The notes: generated from the sequence alone by a model not told the origin. DNA of 64,000 bases from Tropicibacter alexandrii (GCF_003667315.2 NZ_RCTZ02000022.1:1-64000), one strand, 5' to 3'. Positions 7,804-17,035 are shown, numbered from the stretch's first letter. Numbers and translations: made by a program.

Positions 7804-8145
7804 CTACGGCAGGAGATTCCAGACGGTCTTATCACCCCAGCGGTGCATCTCCAGCAACTTCTCGGCGCACTCCTTGAACCAGCGCCCGAAGGCGAACTCC
7901 CCGGCAAGCTTGTCGGCCTCTGCCTTCATTTTCTCCGACATCGCAACACGAAGAATGCGCCGGTCCCCGTCGCCGCGGCTGTTGTCGAGCCGAAGCGCTT
8001 CGGCGTCCCACCCACGAGCGATCCCGACCCGCACGATCTGGCGATAGATCACGGCGAGCGGCTCGTCGGTCAGATCGGAAATGACCTGCAGTTCGTCCGC
8101 GAGAGAGCGTGGAACGGACACAGAGGTGGGAAAGAAATCAGACAA
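7804..8145 (-). CDS. Small hypothetical protein beside the integrase
   Basis: This 113-residue protein is not recognised with certainty. A TTG start at 8145 has GAAGGG about seven bases upstream. The N-terminus VSVPRSLADELQVISDLTDEPLAVIYRQIVRVGIARG looks like a ribbon-helix-helix DNA-binding segment (short strand, two helices), so a small regulator of the integrase region is possible. It lies 53 bp downstream of the integrase on the same strand. It may be an excisionase-like partner, but no family motif proves that. Confidence 0.5.
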   Translation of the reverse strand: MSDFFPTSVSVPRSLADELQVISDLTDEPLAVIYRQIVRVGIARGWDAEALRLDNSRGDGDRRILRVAMSEKMKAEADKLAGEFAFGRWFKECAEKLLEMHRWGDKTVWNLLP

Positions 8146-8198
8146 TTATAGACCCTTCGAGGTGATCGCGTAGACGATACGAGCACACCAAGAGGACG

Positions 8199-9512
8199 TC
8201 AATCGTCGCCACCTTCTCGACGCGCCCACTTTTCGACATCGCCAACAGTTCTGCCGCTGCTCAACTCTGCAGGAGAGGCCAGCCTTCGCTTCAGTGCCGC
8301 CTGACGGCGGCTCCCGCTGACCACATACGCCACCCACTGATCGAGAATCTCTTTACGCTGCCTTAGGAGCGATGACCGCTGGTATGCTTGCTCGATAGTA
8401 CTCAGTACATCATGCTGAATACTCATCTCAGCCAGATCGCGAGAAATATCATGATCTCCGCACCACGTCCTAAACGTGGCCCGCAGCCCATGCGCAACAG
8501 CAAGCCGCCCCGGAGTGGTGGAGGGCCATTTGTCCCTCTTTAGTCGATTGTTCAGAAAGTTGATGTGGAAGACATGCTCGTCGTTTCGCGCCCTTTTGTT
8601 AGGGAAGACAAGATCGCCGCTCCCCTTGAACGAGAAGCGTTTCGCTCGGTGCAGGATGTCGAGCGCGGGCCGCGTTAGCGGCGCAGAGAAGGGGGTGCCG
8701 CCCTTGATGTCTTCCGGCGGGATATTCCACACACCCTCTTTCAGGTCGACATCTGCCCACGTCATGTGCGCGACGTTCGCGACGCGAGGGAGGGTCAGGA
8801 GATAGAAGGCGAGAGCGCTGTCGACCACACTGCTATCAAGCGTCTGCCACAGCTTCGGCACATCCTTCCAGTCGAGAGCGGGGTAGTGCCCATCATCGCG
8901 CGATTTCTTGATCACCTTCTTGCGCGGCAGTTGGACCTTGGCATCCTCGACAATGTCGGGTTTGACGCGCTCATCCTCTGCGGAAGCATATTGCAGCGCC
9001 TGCTTCAATCGGGTGAAGACCTTGTCCCCCGTTTGCGGCTGCTCAACATAAACCTTGCCAAGCTTTTCGACGATCAAGGCAGTTGTCAGGTCCGCCACAC
9101 CTACATTGCCGATTGCGGGAATGATGTGATTGGTGACCGGGGACATCCAGCGACCTGCCTTCCCGTCGCCCTTGAGTGCGTGCTTCTTCTTCTCGAATAG
9201 CTCGGTGATCGCTTGCTCGACGGTCATGCCGCGCCGTGTCGCCTGACGGCGATGCTCCTTCGGATCAATCCCTTCGGCGGCAATCGCCCGATACTGGTCT
9301 GCCAGCTCCCTAGCCCGAGCCAGCGAAACTGTTGGATAGGGTCCCAACCCCATCTTCGGGCGCTTCAAGTCCGGGCGACGTTTCACGGTATAACGAAGAT
9401 GCCATGACGCCGATGTCTTCGAGTAAATCTCGCAGTAGAGACCGCCGCCATCGTGGTAGGTGCCGGGGGTCATCGAGCGGAGCTGGGAGTCGGTCAGAAG
9501 GTACTTTGCCAT
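8199..9512 (-). CDS. Tyrosine recombinase/integrase of block A
   Basis: This 437-residue integrase has the P4-type layout: an N-terminal DUF4102-like arm-binding segment (LTDSQLRSMTPGTYHDGGGLYCEI and RPKMGLGPYPTVSLARARELA), a SAM-like core-binding part, and a C-terminal catalytic domain. Catalytic residues are visible in TLPRVANVAHMTW (Arg), HGLRATFRTW (His and Arg), SIQHDV (His) and EQAYQRSSLL (Tyr). The ATG at 9512 lies 120 bp from a 24-bp copy of the tRNA-Phe 3' end, its likely attachment site. It would integrate and excise the block that continues to the left of the window. Confidence 0.93.
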   Translation of the reverse strand: MAKYLLTDSQLRSMTPGTYHDGGGLYCEIYSKTSASWHLRYTVKRRPDLKRPKMGLGPYPTVSLARARELADQYRAIAAEGIDPKEHRRQATRRGMTVEQAITELFEKKKHALKGDGKAGRWMSPVTNHIIPAIGNVGVADLTTALIVEKLGKVYVEQPQTGDKVFTRLKQALQYASAEDERVKPDIVEDAKVQLPRKKVIKKSRDDGHYPALDWKDVPKLWQTLDSSVVDSALAFYLLTLPRVANVAHMTWADVDLKEGVWNIPPEDIKGGTPFSAPLTRPALDILHRAKRFSFKGSGDLVFPNKRARNDEHVFHINFLNNRLKRDKWPSTTPGRLAVAHGLRATFRTWCGDHDISRDLAEMSIQHDVLSTIEQAYQRSSLLRQRKEILDQWVAYVVSGSRRQAALKRRLASPAELSSGRTVGDVEKWARREGGDD

Positions 9513-9631
9513 GGACCATTTTATGGACCAATTTTCGACTGGTAGGCAAGTGACCCTTTCAGGGTAAATCTACTAACACACTGAAATAAAACGATTCATG
9601 TGGGTGGCGAATTCTTGTTTCGTTCCCGTGT

Positions 9632-9655
9632 GATTCCGCCCCCGGGCACCATTTA
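9632..9655 (+). repeat. Attachment-site repeat, left copy (tRNA-Phe 3' end)
   Basis: The 24 bases from GATTCCGCC through GGGCACCATTTA are identical to 24,802-24,825. The sequence is the T-loop to CCA end of a tRNA-Phe gene. It marks the junction between the two accessory blocks. Confidence 0.85.
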
Positions 9656-9719
9656 AATAGAATGAAAACAATCGCTTGCCGCGTTCCTGTTGTCGCTAGA
9701 CAGCCATCTATGTTGTCGT

Positions 9720-9738
9720 GGGTATCATTTGGGTAGCA
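9720..9738 (+). repeat. Integrase arm-type site candidate, left copy
   Basis: GGGTATCATTTGGGTAGCA recurs with two changes (both T to C) at 24,626-24,644. Each copy lies inside block B near one end, in the same orientation, and each contains the short direct repeat GGGTA. Arm-binding sites of tyrosine integrases look like this, but the role is inferred. Confidence 0.5.
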
Positions 9739-9795
9739 TTTCGGACCCGGCGGTTATCAGCGCGCAGGGACAGCGTCGTGGTATCGTGGGGATAG

Positions 9796-11712
9796 TTAGC
9801 TTCCGTCCAAACCGATCCATCGGGAAACGGCGACGTCTGCGAACCGCTCGCCGCGTTCTCGAATTTCATCTTCGGTCCACTGCGTTTTTCCGGTGAACCA
9901 CTTGTTCAGGAACAAGCCCGTGTGCTCGGCGAATTTCGCCTTCTTCTCATCGAAGCCTTTGTTCCCCGATGAAATGTTCAGACCGCCTGTGAGCAGGGTA
10001 AGGTTGCCCAAGGTGTGCAGAATGGCGTTTCGTGCGATGGCCTTGCCGTCATCATCCGAGGGGCGACCAGTCGATCCGTCCTCATAGGGCCAGTCATCGC
10101 CCCATGATTGCGGCATGACATGCTCGACCCACAGGTTAGGGGGCTGGTCGGACTGCTCGGCGAGTTTTGACCTGCTTGCGAGTTCCAGTTCCCACAGGAT
10201 GTCCGTCAGTCGTGGACGCGGCGAAATCGCATAAGCGTTCTCGTTCAAGATGCCGTGCCGAACGTCGCGGTCGGTGGGAAACCGGCTGCTGACCCCTGCC
10301 TTCTTTGAGAAGTAACCCTTGAAGCTTGCAACCGATACGCCGTTCTCAAGGAACTCGGCGGCGATGGACTGGAACACCTTGTTGAGGTTCTTGGTCGTCA
10401 GATTGCAGAGCGTTCGACGCACCAGATAGGAATAGATCAGTTGTGCCAGCTTCTCCCGCTCCTCAGGCGGCACATCCTCCTGCCCCATCTGCAAGGCCAC
10501 CGGGTAAACGGTCGTCACCTGCCATGTGGTCAATTTTCGCCCGAGCCACATCAGGGACGGGTCGCCCTCTTCTTGCCCTTCAAGGGTTCGGTAAACTGGA
10601 GCATACCGTTCAAGAAGTTTCAGCTCATCTTCGACGTTTTCGAAACGTGGTCTGCCCTTCGGCACGGCGAAGTCCCTATACTCAGCGTATAGCTCACGGA
10701 TCGAAATCTTTTGGCCTGTTTCGGCGACAAGCATGTGGGCAAGGAAGTGATCGAGGCGCGGGCGCTTTGGGCGAGCGTTTGGTGCATCACCACGCCACCA
10801 CGGATGATCGAGCGGGTCCCACAGCTTCTTGTAAAGCGTCTCGACTTTGGCCTTCTGCTTTTCGGCACGGTGGAAAATGTTGTTGCGCACGAGGTCCATC
10901 GCCAACAGCGGTTCGCCCTTTGAGTTCAACGTCTCAAAGATCACCTGCGCGTCGTCGCTTTCGCCAAGCGTGATGACCACCAGCTTCAAACGATCCAGCA
11001 GCGCGCTCAAGAGCGCCTCCAGACGCGCCGACACGTCCTCGGGCGTGATACCCTCGTCGATATGATCCTCGGCGTCTTCTGGCTCGTCTGAGGCGCCTTC
11101 GAAATCCTGTGGGCCGTGCTGAACGAAATCCTCGATCCACTGGCGGAACAGGTGATAGGCGCGAAACGCGCGTTCGGGCCGGTTCTTCGGCACCGACTTG
11201 CCCCAGAACAGGGATTTGTATTTCTTGTCAGCCTCGGCGGCGGTCAGATCGATGATGTCGTGGAACAAGTCTCGGTCGGAGGGCGTGGGCGTCAGCTTGA
11301 ACCGTGTCAGCGGGTCGGTATCTTTGCTTTGAGGAACATTGGTCAAATAGCCGTTGATGTGGTCGATGAAATCGTCCTGACCGTGATTCCGTGCCACCTC
11401 GCGCAACGCAGCGAGAAACAGTTGGAACGTGGTCAGCCGTTGCTGTCCGTCCACCACCTGCACCGTGGGCGTGAAGGCGAATTTCGCGCCGCTATCGACG
11501 GGGGCGAGGATCAACGCGCCCATGTAGTGTTCGAACTTGCTTTCGCCTTCCAGCACCTCGGCGGCCTTGGCGGCGACATCCTCCCAGAAGGGGATCAGAC
11601 GTTCATCGCCCCACTGATACTTGCGTTGGTAGAGCGGTACCATGAACCGGCGCGCTTCCTTCAATACGACTTCGACGGGGTGATCGTCAGCGTCCATCGG
11701 CAATACTCCCAA
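9796..11712 (-). CDS. DUF262/DUF1524 protein, GmrSD-like restriction factor
   Basis: This protein of about 638 residues has the two domains of GmrSD-type modification-dependent defence proteins. The N-terminal DUF262 part shows VPLYQRKYQWGDERL and VVDGQQRLTT, the DGQQR motif of its ParB-like nucleotide-binding site. The C-terminal DUF1524 part shows WVEHVMPQSW and then ILHTLGNLTLLTGGLNISSGNKGFDEKK, a His-Me-finger (HNH-like) nuclease. NTP-dependent cutting of modified phage DNA is known for the family and inferred here. It overlaps the upstream nuclease gene by 26 bp (11 bp if the Met codon at 11697 is used), so the pair is an operon. Confidence 0.88.
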   Translation of the reverse strand: MGVLPMDADDHPVEVVLKEARRFMVPLYQRKYQWGDERLIPFWEDVAAKAAEVLEGESKFEHYMGALILAPVDSGAKFAFTPTVQVVDGQQRLTTFQLFLAALREVARNHGQDDFIDHINGYLTNVPQSKDTDPLTRFKLTPTPSDRDLFHDIIDLTAAEADKKYKSLFWGKSVPKNRPERAFRAYHLFRQWIEDFVQHGPQDFEGASDEPEDAEDHIDEGITPEDVSARLEALLSALLDRLKLVVITLGESDDAQVIFETLNSKGEPLLAMDLVRNNIFHRAEKQKAKVETLYKKLWDPLDHPWWRGDAPNARPKRPRLDHFLAHMLVAETGQKISIRELYAEYRDFAVPKGRPRFENVEDELKLLERYAPVYRTLEGQEEGDPSLMWLGRKLTTWQVTTVYPVALQMGQEDVPPEEREKLAQLIYSYLVRRTLCNLTTKNLNKVFQSIAAEFLENGVSVASFKGYFSKKAGVSSRFPTDRDVRHGILNENAYAISPRPRLTDILWELELASRSKLAEQSDQPPNLWVEHVMPQSWGDDWPYEDGSTGRPSDDDGKAIARNAILHTLGNLTLLTGGLNISSGNKGFDEKKAKFAEHTGLFLNKWFTGKTQWTEDEIRERGERFADVAVSRWIGLDGS

Positions 11713-12154
11713 AAATTTCGACCTCGTCGCTGTCGCGCGGCAGTTCCCAGAACTCCACGTCCGGCGGGATCATGTGGCTTTGCGTACGGCGGAAATAGGC
11801 AAGCAGGCTTTCGCCCGTTCGGACGCGCAAGCTCTGCTCAACGAAGAAAATCTTGCGGTACATCGGCGGGGCCATGTGGAAATAGAACATTGCTTCGGCC
11901 CAGTTCTTCATCTTGGCGCTGGGAACCACGTCGCCCTTTGTCCAAGTCTGCGACTTGCACTCGACGATCACGGGCGGGTCTTCCGAGCCAAGATCGAAGG
12001 TGTGCAGCTTCTTGTCGTTCCCTAGACCACAGGGCACTTTGTGGTTCATTTGTAAGGGGATACCGTGGGCGGCAAGGATGGCGCAGGCGCGAGCCTCGAA
12101 ATCACGGCCGACATGGGCGTTGCTGATCGACCCTTCACGCTGAAAATTCATCAT
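11687..12154 (-). CDS. Small PD-(D/E)XK nuclease-like protein
   Basis: This 155-residue protein carries a compact restriction-endonuclease-like core. FDLGSEDPPVIVECKSQTW gives the D...(E)CK signature, with Asp of FDLG and the VECK Glu and Lys as metal and catalytic residues, and GRDFEARACAILAAHG is the usual first helix with its Glu. It starts with two Met codons and ends inside the DUF262/DUF1524 gene, so the two are translated together. Its likely role is a nuclease partner in a two-protein defence unit. A housekeeping role is unlikely in this context. Confidence 0.75.
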   Translation of the reverse strand: MMNFQREGSISNAHVGRDFEARACAILAAHGIPLQMNHKVPCGLGNDKKLHTFDLGSEDPPVIVECKSQTWTKGDVVPSAKMKNWAEAMFYFHMAPPMYRKIFFVEQSLRVRTGESLLAYFRRTQSHMIPPDVEFWELPRDSDEVEIFGSIADGR

Positions 12155-12273
12155 AAGAGCTGTTTCCGAAATTGTGTTTCACAGTCGTCTCTGATCACGA
12201 GCAGCAGCGGTTTCTTGCGCCGAAGTAATGGTGGAAAACAACTGACGCATTTATCGACCTTAGCTGATCTTGA

Positions 12274-14331
12274 TCAGTTCAGCGGTTTCAAGATGTAGCC
12301 GTTAAATGAGATTAGATTGTATGGACGATCGCCAAGTCCCGCTTTGATAGCATGTTCCTTTTCCGAGGTTGCGATCAAGATCTGATGTCGATCCTGTCTG
12401 ACCTTGGCCGACTCTTGAAACAAACTTGTAAGGTTCACCGGGTCAGCAGCTTGTTGCCCCGGTTCATCGAACACTACCAGCCCTGCATGGTTGGTATTGT
12501 AGTTTTCATCCAGCTCTAGAAGAGAAAGATAGTACGACCACTTCAGGCGAATGCCATCGCTGGCAGACGCTTCGAAGCCGATGTCCTTTTCAATTTCCCC
12601 GCCAGAATCCTTATCAACCACCAACACCTGTGGTCTGAAGTTGTCCCTAGCCAAGGTGATTTCAGAGGGTGGGAAGGAATGGAAATCAAAAGTCTTCAGG
12701 TGCCCCTGTACGAGGGATTGAAGGCGGGAAATCTTGTTCTTGTCCTCCAAGGAAAAGTCGTCTCCAGTCCGCAATTCCTTAAGTCGGGATGAAAGTCGGG
12801 CCCATTCCTTAGCGACTACGACCAGCTCGTCAACTAGGCTGTCCGCGCGCTCCTGCATACCTTCCCATTGCGCCAAGCGCGCCTGCAACCGAACCGATTT
12901 TTCAATTGTCGTCCTGTTAATGCTCGACGCTGGGCGCACAAGCGCACGTTTCAAGCTACGCAATTCGCTTTGAGCTTCTTTGTAGTCTTGTTCGATGGAC
13001 CGGCCTCGCAGACGAAGCTCCCCAAGCCTCTCTTCGGTGGCTGCCAACGCTGACTTGTACATGAGTTGTTGCGATTTTATGAAAGCTATGTTTTCATCAA
13101 GGGCCATCGCCCCTGAGGAACTTGGTGGTAGCAACTCTTGAGACAAATGTTGATGGCAGGTCGGGCAACTCTCAAATGCCACGGCATCAGTTACCTCCGA
13201 ACCAAGCGCCATTAGTTTTTTGGTGTCCTGATGACGCTTGAGGTCGATATCAAGCACGTCTAGGCGTTTCTGCAATGCCCTGTTTTCTTCGAGAACCGAG
13301 CGAAATTCAGTTCTCGCGACTTCAAACATTGCTCCGAGTTCATCATAGCGCAACTGAGCCGCTTCAAGGGCTTTTTGTGTGCTCGCCTCGGCCTCTTCGG
13401 TAGAAACAAGTTCAATGCTGTTTAGCTCTTCGATCTCTTCCTGAAGCTCCTTGGAGGCGACTTCTAGAGGCAACCACTCGCCATCCATGAATACTTCCAG
13501 AGAAATATCTGCCTGATGTGAGAATTCGGCGGTAGGTGCCTTGGGTACGCCAATAAATCGGATGAGGTCGACACCACCTCTTTCCAGCACACGTCGTTTG
13601 TCGGCCCAGTCACTTTCAAGGAAACCGATACGCTTGTTCAGCTCAGCCCTTTCCCGACGCACCTTTCCGGCGTCGAGGTTCAGAACGAATTCGAGGACAC
13701 GTCTGTTAATGTCCTGTATCCGGAAATGCGTCGGCAACGGCCCTTGAACTGTGGACCAACCACGCTTCTGTTCCACAAAGAACATGGGGAATAGGGTCTC
13801 GACGTACAGCGGACACTCAGTCCCATCGAACCTAGGAACAAGCGGCAACTCCCATCCCAAGAAATCAGCTAGGAAGTGATGGAACCCACTTTCTCTGGTG
13901 GCCGATCCCGGATCATGGACAAAAAAGTCTCGCTGCCTTTCCCTGACCTGACCAGAATCCTCGGCTTTCTGTGTCGACCATGTTGAGATGAGTTTTGGAT
14001 CTGCGTCCCCAACTATGCTTCGCCGGATGCGAAGCTTCTCGCCCTTTTGGTTGCAAACTTCAATTTCGACATAGGACTGAAGCACCTCCTCATATGGGTC
14101 ATCCTTGGATTCATGAATCCGTTCCCTCATTGCGAATGGCAATGGGACAGACAAATTCGCACTCAAGGAACGCTCCAAACCCAGAACGTAGATAATGGCT
14201 TGCAGGCAGGTTGACTTGCCAGACGTGTTGTCTGCTTGGACGATGTTAAGACCGGAAGTGAAATCAAGATCGACCCCATACACAGTTCTTGCTGTGATCG
14301 ATCTCAGCTTAAGAGAACAAACTTGGATCAT
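12274..14331 (-). CDS. SMC/Rad50-like ABC ATPase of an ABC-3C (Lamassu-like) defence system
   Basis: This 685-residue protein has an N-terminal Walker A (NTSGKST, residues 35-41), long coiled coils from about 220 to 540 around a CPTC zinc hook (Cys 389 and 392), and a C-terminal Walker B in GLVVFDEPGQQ. That is the Rad50/SMC architecture at the size of LmuB/DdmC proteins. Its ATG overlaps the stop of the middle-component gene (ATGA). In known systems the SMC partner senses foreign DNA ends or structures and releases an effector. The defence role is inferred from family and operon. Confidence 0.85.
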   Translation of the reverse strand: MIQVCSLKLRSITARTVYGVDLDFTSGLNIVQADNTSGKSTCLQAIIYVLGLERSLSANLSVPLPFAMRERIHESKDDPYEEVLQSYVEIEVCNQKGEKLRIRRSIVGDADPKLISTWSTQKAEDSGQVRERQRDFFVHDPGSATRESGFHHFLADFLGWELPLVPRFDGTECPLYVETLFPMFFVEQKRGWSTVQGPLPTHFRIQDINRRVLEFVLNLDAGKVRRERAELNKRIGFLESDWADKRRVLERGGVDLIRFIGVPKAPTAEFSHQADISLEVFMDGEWLPLEVASKELQEEIEELNSIELVSTEEAEASTQKALEAAQLRYDELGAMFEVARTEFRSVLEENRALQKRLDVLDIDLKRHQDTKKLMALGSEVTDAVAFESCPTCHQHLSQELLPPSSSGAMALDENIAFIKSQQLMYKSALAATEERLGELRLRGRSIEQDYKEAQSELRSLKRALVRPASSINRTTIEKSVRLQARLAQWEGMQERADSLVDELVVVAKEWARLSSRLKELRTGDDFSLEDKNKISRLQSLVQGHLKTFDFHSFPPSEITLARDNFRPQVLVVDKDSGGEIEKDIGFEASASDGIRLKWSYYLSLLELDENYNTNHAGLVVFDEPGQQAADPVNLTSLFQESAKVRQDRHQILIATSEKEHAIKAGLGDRPYNLISFNGYILKPLN

Positions 14332-14813
14332 GATGGGGCCTTACTGGCTAGCAAGATTTGGGTCACAAAGCCTTCTGTGATCTTGCTCGAGAACTCTCTG
14401 AGAAACGCCTTTTCAGTCACGAAACTCTCTTCGTCGTCCTCAAGCTTCTTTGCAATTTCTTTTCCCTTGTCAGTAAGGCAAATTGCTGCCTTTCCGTTTG
14501 CCACCATCCATTCGGCCAGTTGCCCTCCCGTTAGCAGGTCTACATTTCGAGAAAACGCAGGTTCAACACGCATTCGCCACTCTATGAGTGCTGTTTCACC
14601 ACTTATGATTTTGGCCAATTTATTCCGCGACCTTTCTGAACGCAGCGCGTCATTTAATAGATTTAATTTCGCAAGAGACGCTTTCTTCCCACGCGAATAG
14701 TTCAGCATCAAAAGTGTTAGCGGGATACGCCAGCCGATACGAAGATCACCCGGTACAGGCGAAGGCTTGCGTTCGAAGGAAAATTTTCGATCCGTGTGAA
14801 TTTCGAAGTTCAT
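14328..14813 (-). CDS. ABC-3C middle component (LmuC/DdmB-like)
   Basis: This protein of about 161 residues starts at the ATG at 14813, which overlaps the stop of the upstream gene (ATGA); an upstream Met at 14846 would cost that coupling. The N-terminal part (GWRIPLTLLMLNYSRGKKASLAKLNLLNDALRS) and the helical remainder suit the winged-helix middle component found between effector and SMC genes in ABC three-component systems. I assign it mainly by size, position and coupling; sequence signals are weak. It would bridge effector and ATPase. Confidence 0.7.
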   Translation of the reverse strand: MNFEIHTDRKFSFERKPSPVPGDLRIGWRIPLTLLMLNYSRGKKASLAKLNLLNDALRSERSRNKLAKIISGETALIEWRMRVEPAFSRNVDLLTGGQLAEWMVANGKAAICLTDKGKEIAKKLEDDEESFVTEKAFLREFSSKITEGFVTQILLASKAPS

Positions 14814-15745
14814 TTTCCGTTTGGCTCCTGAAAATCCAATGGGCATTCAATGAGCCAAGTTCCTACTTGACCTTGCGAAATTGAGGCAATCTGCTTCTCG
14901 GAAAGCCCCGGCACTTGGCTTTTTAGGGAATTCGCGACGCGATCTATCGAGGAGTTTATCTGTTGGGAAGCGGTATCTCCTTCGGCTCCAGCCATCTCAA
15001 GACGGCGCTCTTCGGAGTCGATGCACTCAGTTGATGCCTCCCAAAAATCGGGAAATTCATCTCGCAAATCTGAAAGAATATTTTCCCGCTCAACATGTGC
15101 ATAAACGTAGGTTTTCTTTCGCTTCTCGGTCTTCCCATCATCATCAAGAGGAAACGCACGTTTGAGCTTATCCTCGACGCGCTGATCGAGTTTACTGTGC
15201 ACAGCTTCAAGCTGATCCGAACTAGGCTTCTTGATGGATAAAGGTGCCCCCACAGCCTTTGTGCGAAGTTGTTGATACTCAGTCTCAAAATCCTCCTGGC
15301 TTTGCACAAGAGCGCAAAAATCAGATACCAAGAAATCCAATCCGGCTTCCCTCACTTCCTTGGCGACCGCTTGGACATGAGAAATGACATCTTTGTTGTC
15401 CAGAAAAGGGCAAAGCAAAATCCAATTAGATATTTTTCGATCCCCAAGTATTTTAGAGATGACGTCCTTGTTCTTCACCAGTTTTCGAAGATCACGGGCG
15501 CCCTTTGATTTCATTGCACTGGCGGCTTTTGCAACGTCCGACGTTTCTTCAGGCGCATAGCTCTGGTAGCAGCATCCATCGGTGGTGATGAATTCGAGAC
15601 CTGCGTCGCCCTGAACCCTATCAGGAATGTCTTGTACATTTTGGGGAAGGTGCCGCACTTGCACAAGCTGCTTGGAATAGCGCTGCCATTCCTTGCCATC
15701 CCAATCTCTTCTATACTTAAATGCCAATAGCCTACCCCAACTCAT
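14810..15745 (-). CDS. Effector gene of the ABC-3C (Lamassu-like) system
   Basis: This protein has about 311 residues from the ATG at 15745; a TTG at 15772 with GGGGA upstream is the other possible start. Near the N-terminus GDAGLEFITTDGCCYQSYAP has the form of a Mrr/Cap4-type nuclease core, GDxG(L/I)E followed by a strand ending QxY where active nucleases usually have Q-x-K. The rest is helical with a charged region around EDKLKRAFPLDDDGKTEKRKK. It is first in the three-gene operon, where LmuA/DdmA nucleases sit. The missing lysine means nuclease activity is uncertain. Confidence 0.65.
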   Translation of the reverse strand: MSWGRLLAFKYRRDWDGKEWQRYSKQLVQVRHLPQNVQDIPDRVQGDAGLEFITTDGCCYQSYAPEETSDVAKAASAMKSKGARDLRKLVKNKDVISKILGDRKISNWILLCPFLDNKDVISHVQAVAKEVREAGLDFLVSDFCALVQSQEDFETEYQQLRTKAVGAPLSIKKPSSDQLEAVHSKLDQRVEDKLKRAFPLDDDGKTEKRKKTYVYAHVERENILSDLRDEFPDFWEASTECIDSEERRLEMAGAEGDTASQQINSSIDRVANSLKSQVPGLSEKQIASISQGQVGTWLIECPLDFQEPNGK

Positions 15746-15818
15746 TTTAGAGTTGAGGTGGACTCGGAACAATTCCCCAGTAAGTCAAGCGTCTAGCTGA
15801 GGGCTTTCGCCCGCCGGA

Positions 15819-16034
15819 TCATGTTGACGCGGTTGAAGACGAAAGAACCTTGCGAGCTTCCTTTTCGGCAACTGAACCCTTCACCCACTGCCATGGGGTG
15901 CGCGGCTTTCGGGCTTTCGCCAGTTCTGGGTTCGCCTTGGTGTCGCTAGCGGCGGCGCGCAGGCGTTCGCGTGCCTCGCGCGGGTCGATCTTTAGTTCTT
16001 CGCAGATGGCCTTGAGCGTCACGATATCGGTCAT
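15819..16034 (-). CDS. Small basic hypothetical protein
   Basis: This 71-residue protein has a strong ribosome-binding site (TTAGGAG) before its ATG. The first half (IVTLKAICEELKIDPREARERLRAA) could form a small helix-turn-helix, and the second half is Lys/Arg-rich (KARKPRTPWQWVKGSVAEKEARKV). It may be a DNA-associated protein of the island. The hairpin GGGC-TTTC-GCCC at 15,801-15,812 just downstream may end its transcript. It lies 46 bp upstream of the ABC-3C operon, on the same strand. Confidence 0.55.
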   Translation of the reverse strand: MTDIVTLKAICEELKIDPREARERLRAAASDTKANPELAKARKPRTPWQWVKGSVAEKEARKVLSSSTAST

Positions 16035-16099
16035 GTCGATCTCCTAAGTTGCTGATACAGCTAGATAAGACGCAAAGGCAGAGCATGTCAGGGATAACC

Positions 16100-16222
16100 C
16101 TAATTCGGTTTGAGGTTTTCCGAGGTGTCCACGCCGAGGGTCTTGGCGATGCGTTCGGCCACCAAGATCGACGGGTTGCCGATCTGTGCCGCGCTCTGGG
16201 GCGAAACTGTCAGCGCCTGCAA
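16100..16222 (-). pseudogene. Unidentified 40-codon gene remnant
   Basis: A 40-codon tail ending NPSILVAERIAKTLGVD...LKPN and a stop is open with gene-like codon use, but a stop codon lies directly upstream and no start or ribosome-binding site is evident. It looks like the C-terminus of a lost gene. The stretch 16,035-16,490 otherwise holds nothing I can support. Confidence 0.3.
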
Positions 16223-16496
16223 TTAACCCCGAGGATCGAGAGCGAAACGCGCGCGCGGCGGCGTTGTATTGAGCCAGCAGCGCCGGGGCGTGCCTCGGGC
16301 ATGGTGATCCCGTCGCAATCCCGGCTGGCGCGCTGTGCGCCGCGCTCATGGCGATCATCCCAACATCTGCACGGACGCGGTGCATCGGCATGGCTACTCC
16401 TGTGGTCTCCATAGGCCGCGCGGGAATTACCCTGACGGGCAACGGTCCACGATCTTATTGCGCTGGCATCGAAACCAGCCAGCGAGGAAATCGGTG

Positions 16497-16724
16497 ATGG
16501 CGATCAAGGCAACATGGGCCTTCAACGGCCAGACAAAAATCATCTTGGGCAACTGGCACCGCCTATGGTGCCTGCTGTTCGGCCCGTTCTACTACCTGTT
16601 CAAGGGCATGTTCCTGTGGGCAATCGTGTCGTTCTTCAGCTCAAGGCCTGTGGGTCGGCTTCCCCTTGTTCAACCGCGCTATCGTGCTGCGCCATTACCA
16701 TCGCAAGGGGTGGGTGCAGGGATG
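16497..16724 (+). pseudogene. Frameshifted small membrane protein (DUF2628-like)
   Basis: Translation from the ATG at 16497 gives MAIKATWAFNGQTK, then a hydrophobic stretch around LWCLLFGPFYYLFKGMFLWAI that looks like DUF2628 membrane proteins. Near 16,637 the reading frame slips by one base. In the shifted frame the protein continues QGLWVGFPLFNRAIVLRHY and ends naturally at the TGA at 16722-16724. A good ribosome-binding site (GAGGAAA) precedes the start. Together the two frames give about 75 residues. This is a one-base insertion in the gene, or a sequencing error. Confidence 0.65.
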
Positions 16725-17035
16725 ACCGCCAGCACCTCCGCCCAAGCAGTTTGCCACCCGAGTGGAACCCGGCGCACGATACCGAACCCCAGCGCGAACG
16801 CGGACCGCATGAAAAGGCTCGGCAATTTAGGTCCGGCTTACGCCCGACAGACTGATAGATAGTCCTCGTGTCACCCTAGACAGGTCTGACTGGCACCCTA
16901 CGAGGTGCTGGCACAAAGGCATGGGGGAGGCGTTTTTTTTAAAGGCGCGTATCTCACGGGCAGACAAGTGGTCATGCGTACTTCCGAGGTATTTGGCCCC
17001 TAGCCGCTCCGCTGTCCGGTCCAGCGCCGACTACC

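Noticed and set aside
16044-16442. 132-codon minus-strand frame
   Set aside because: Codon use and composition look random apart from the 40-codon remnant in another frame at 16,100-16,222; no start signal.
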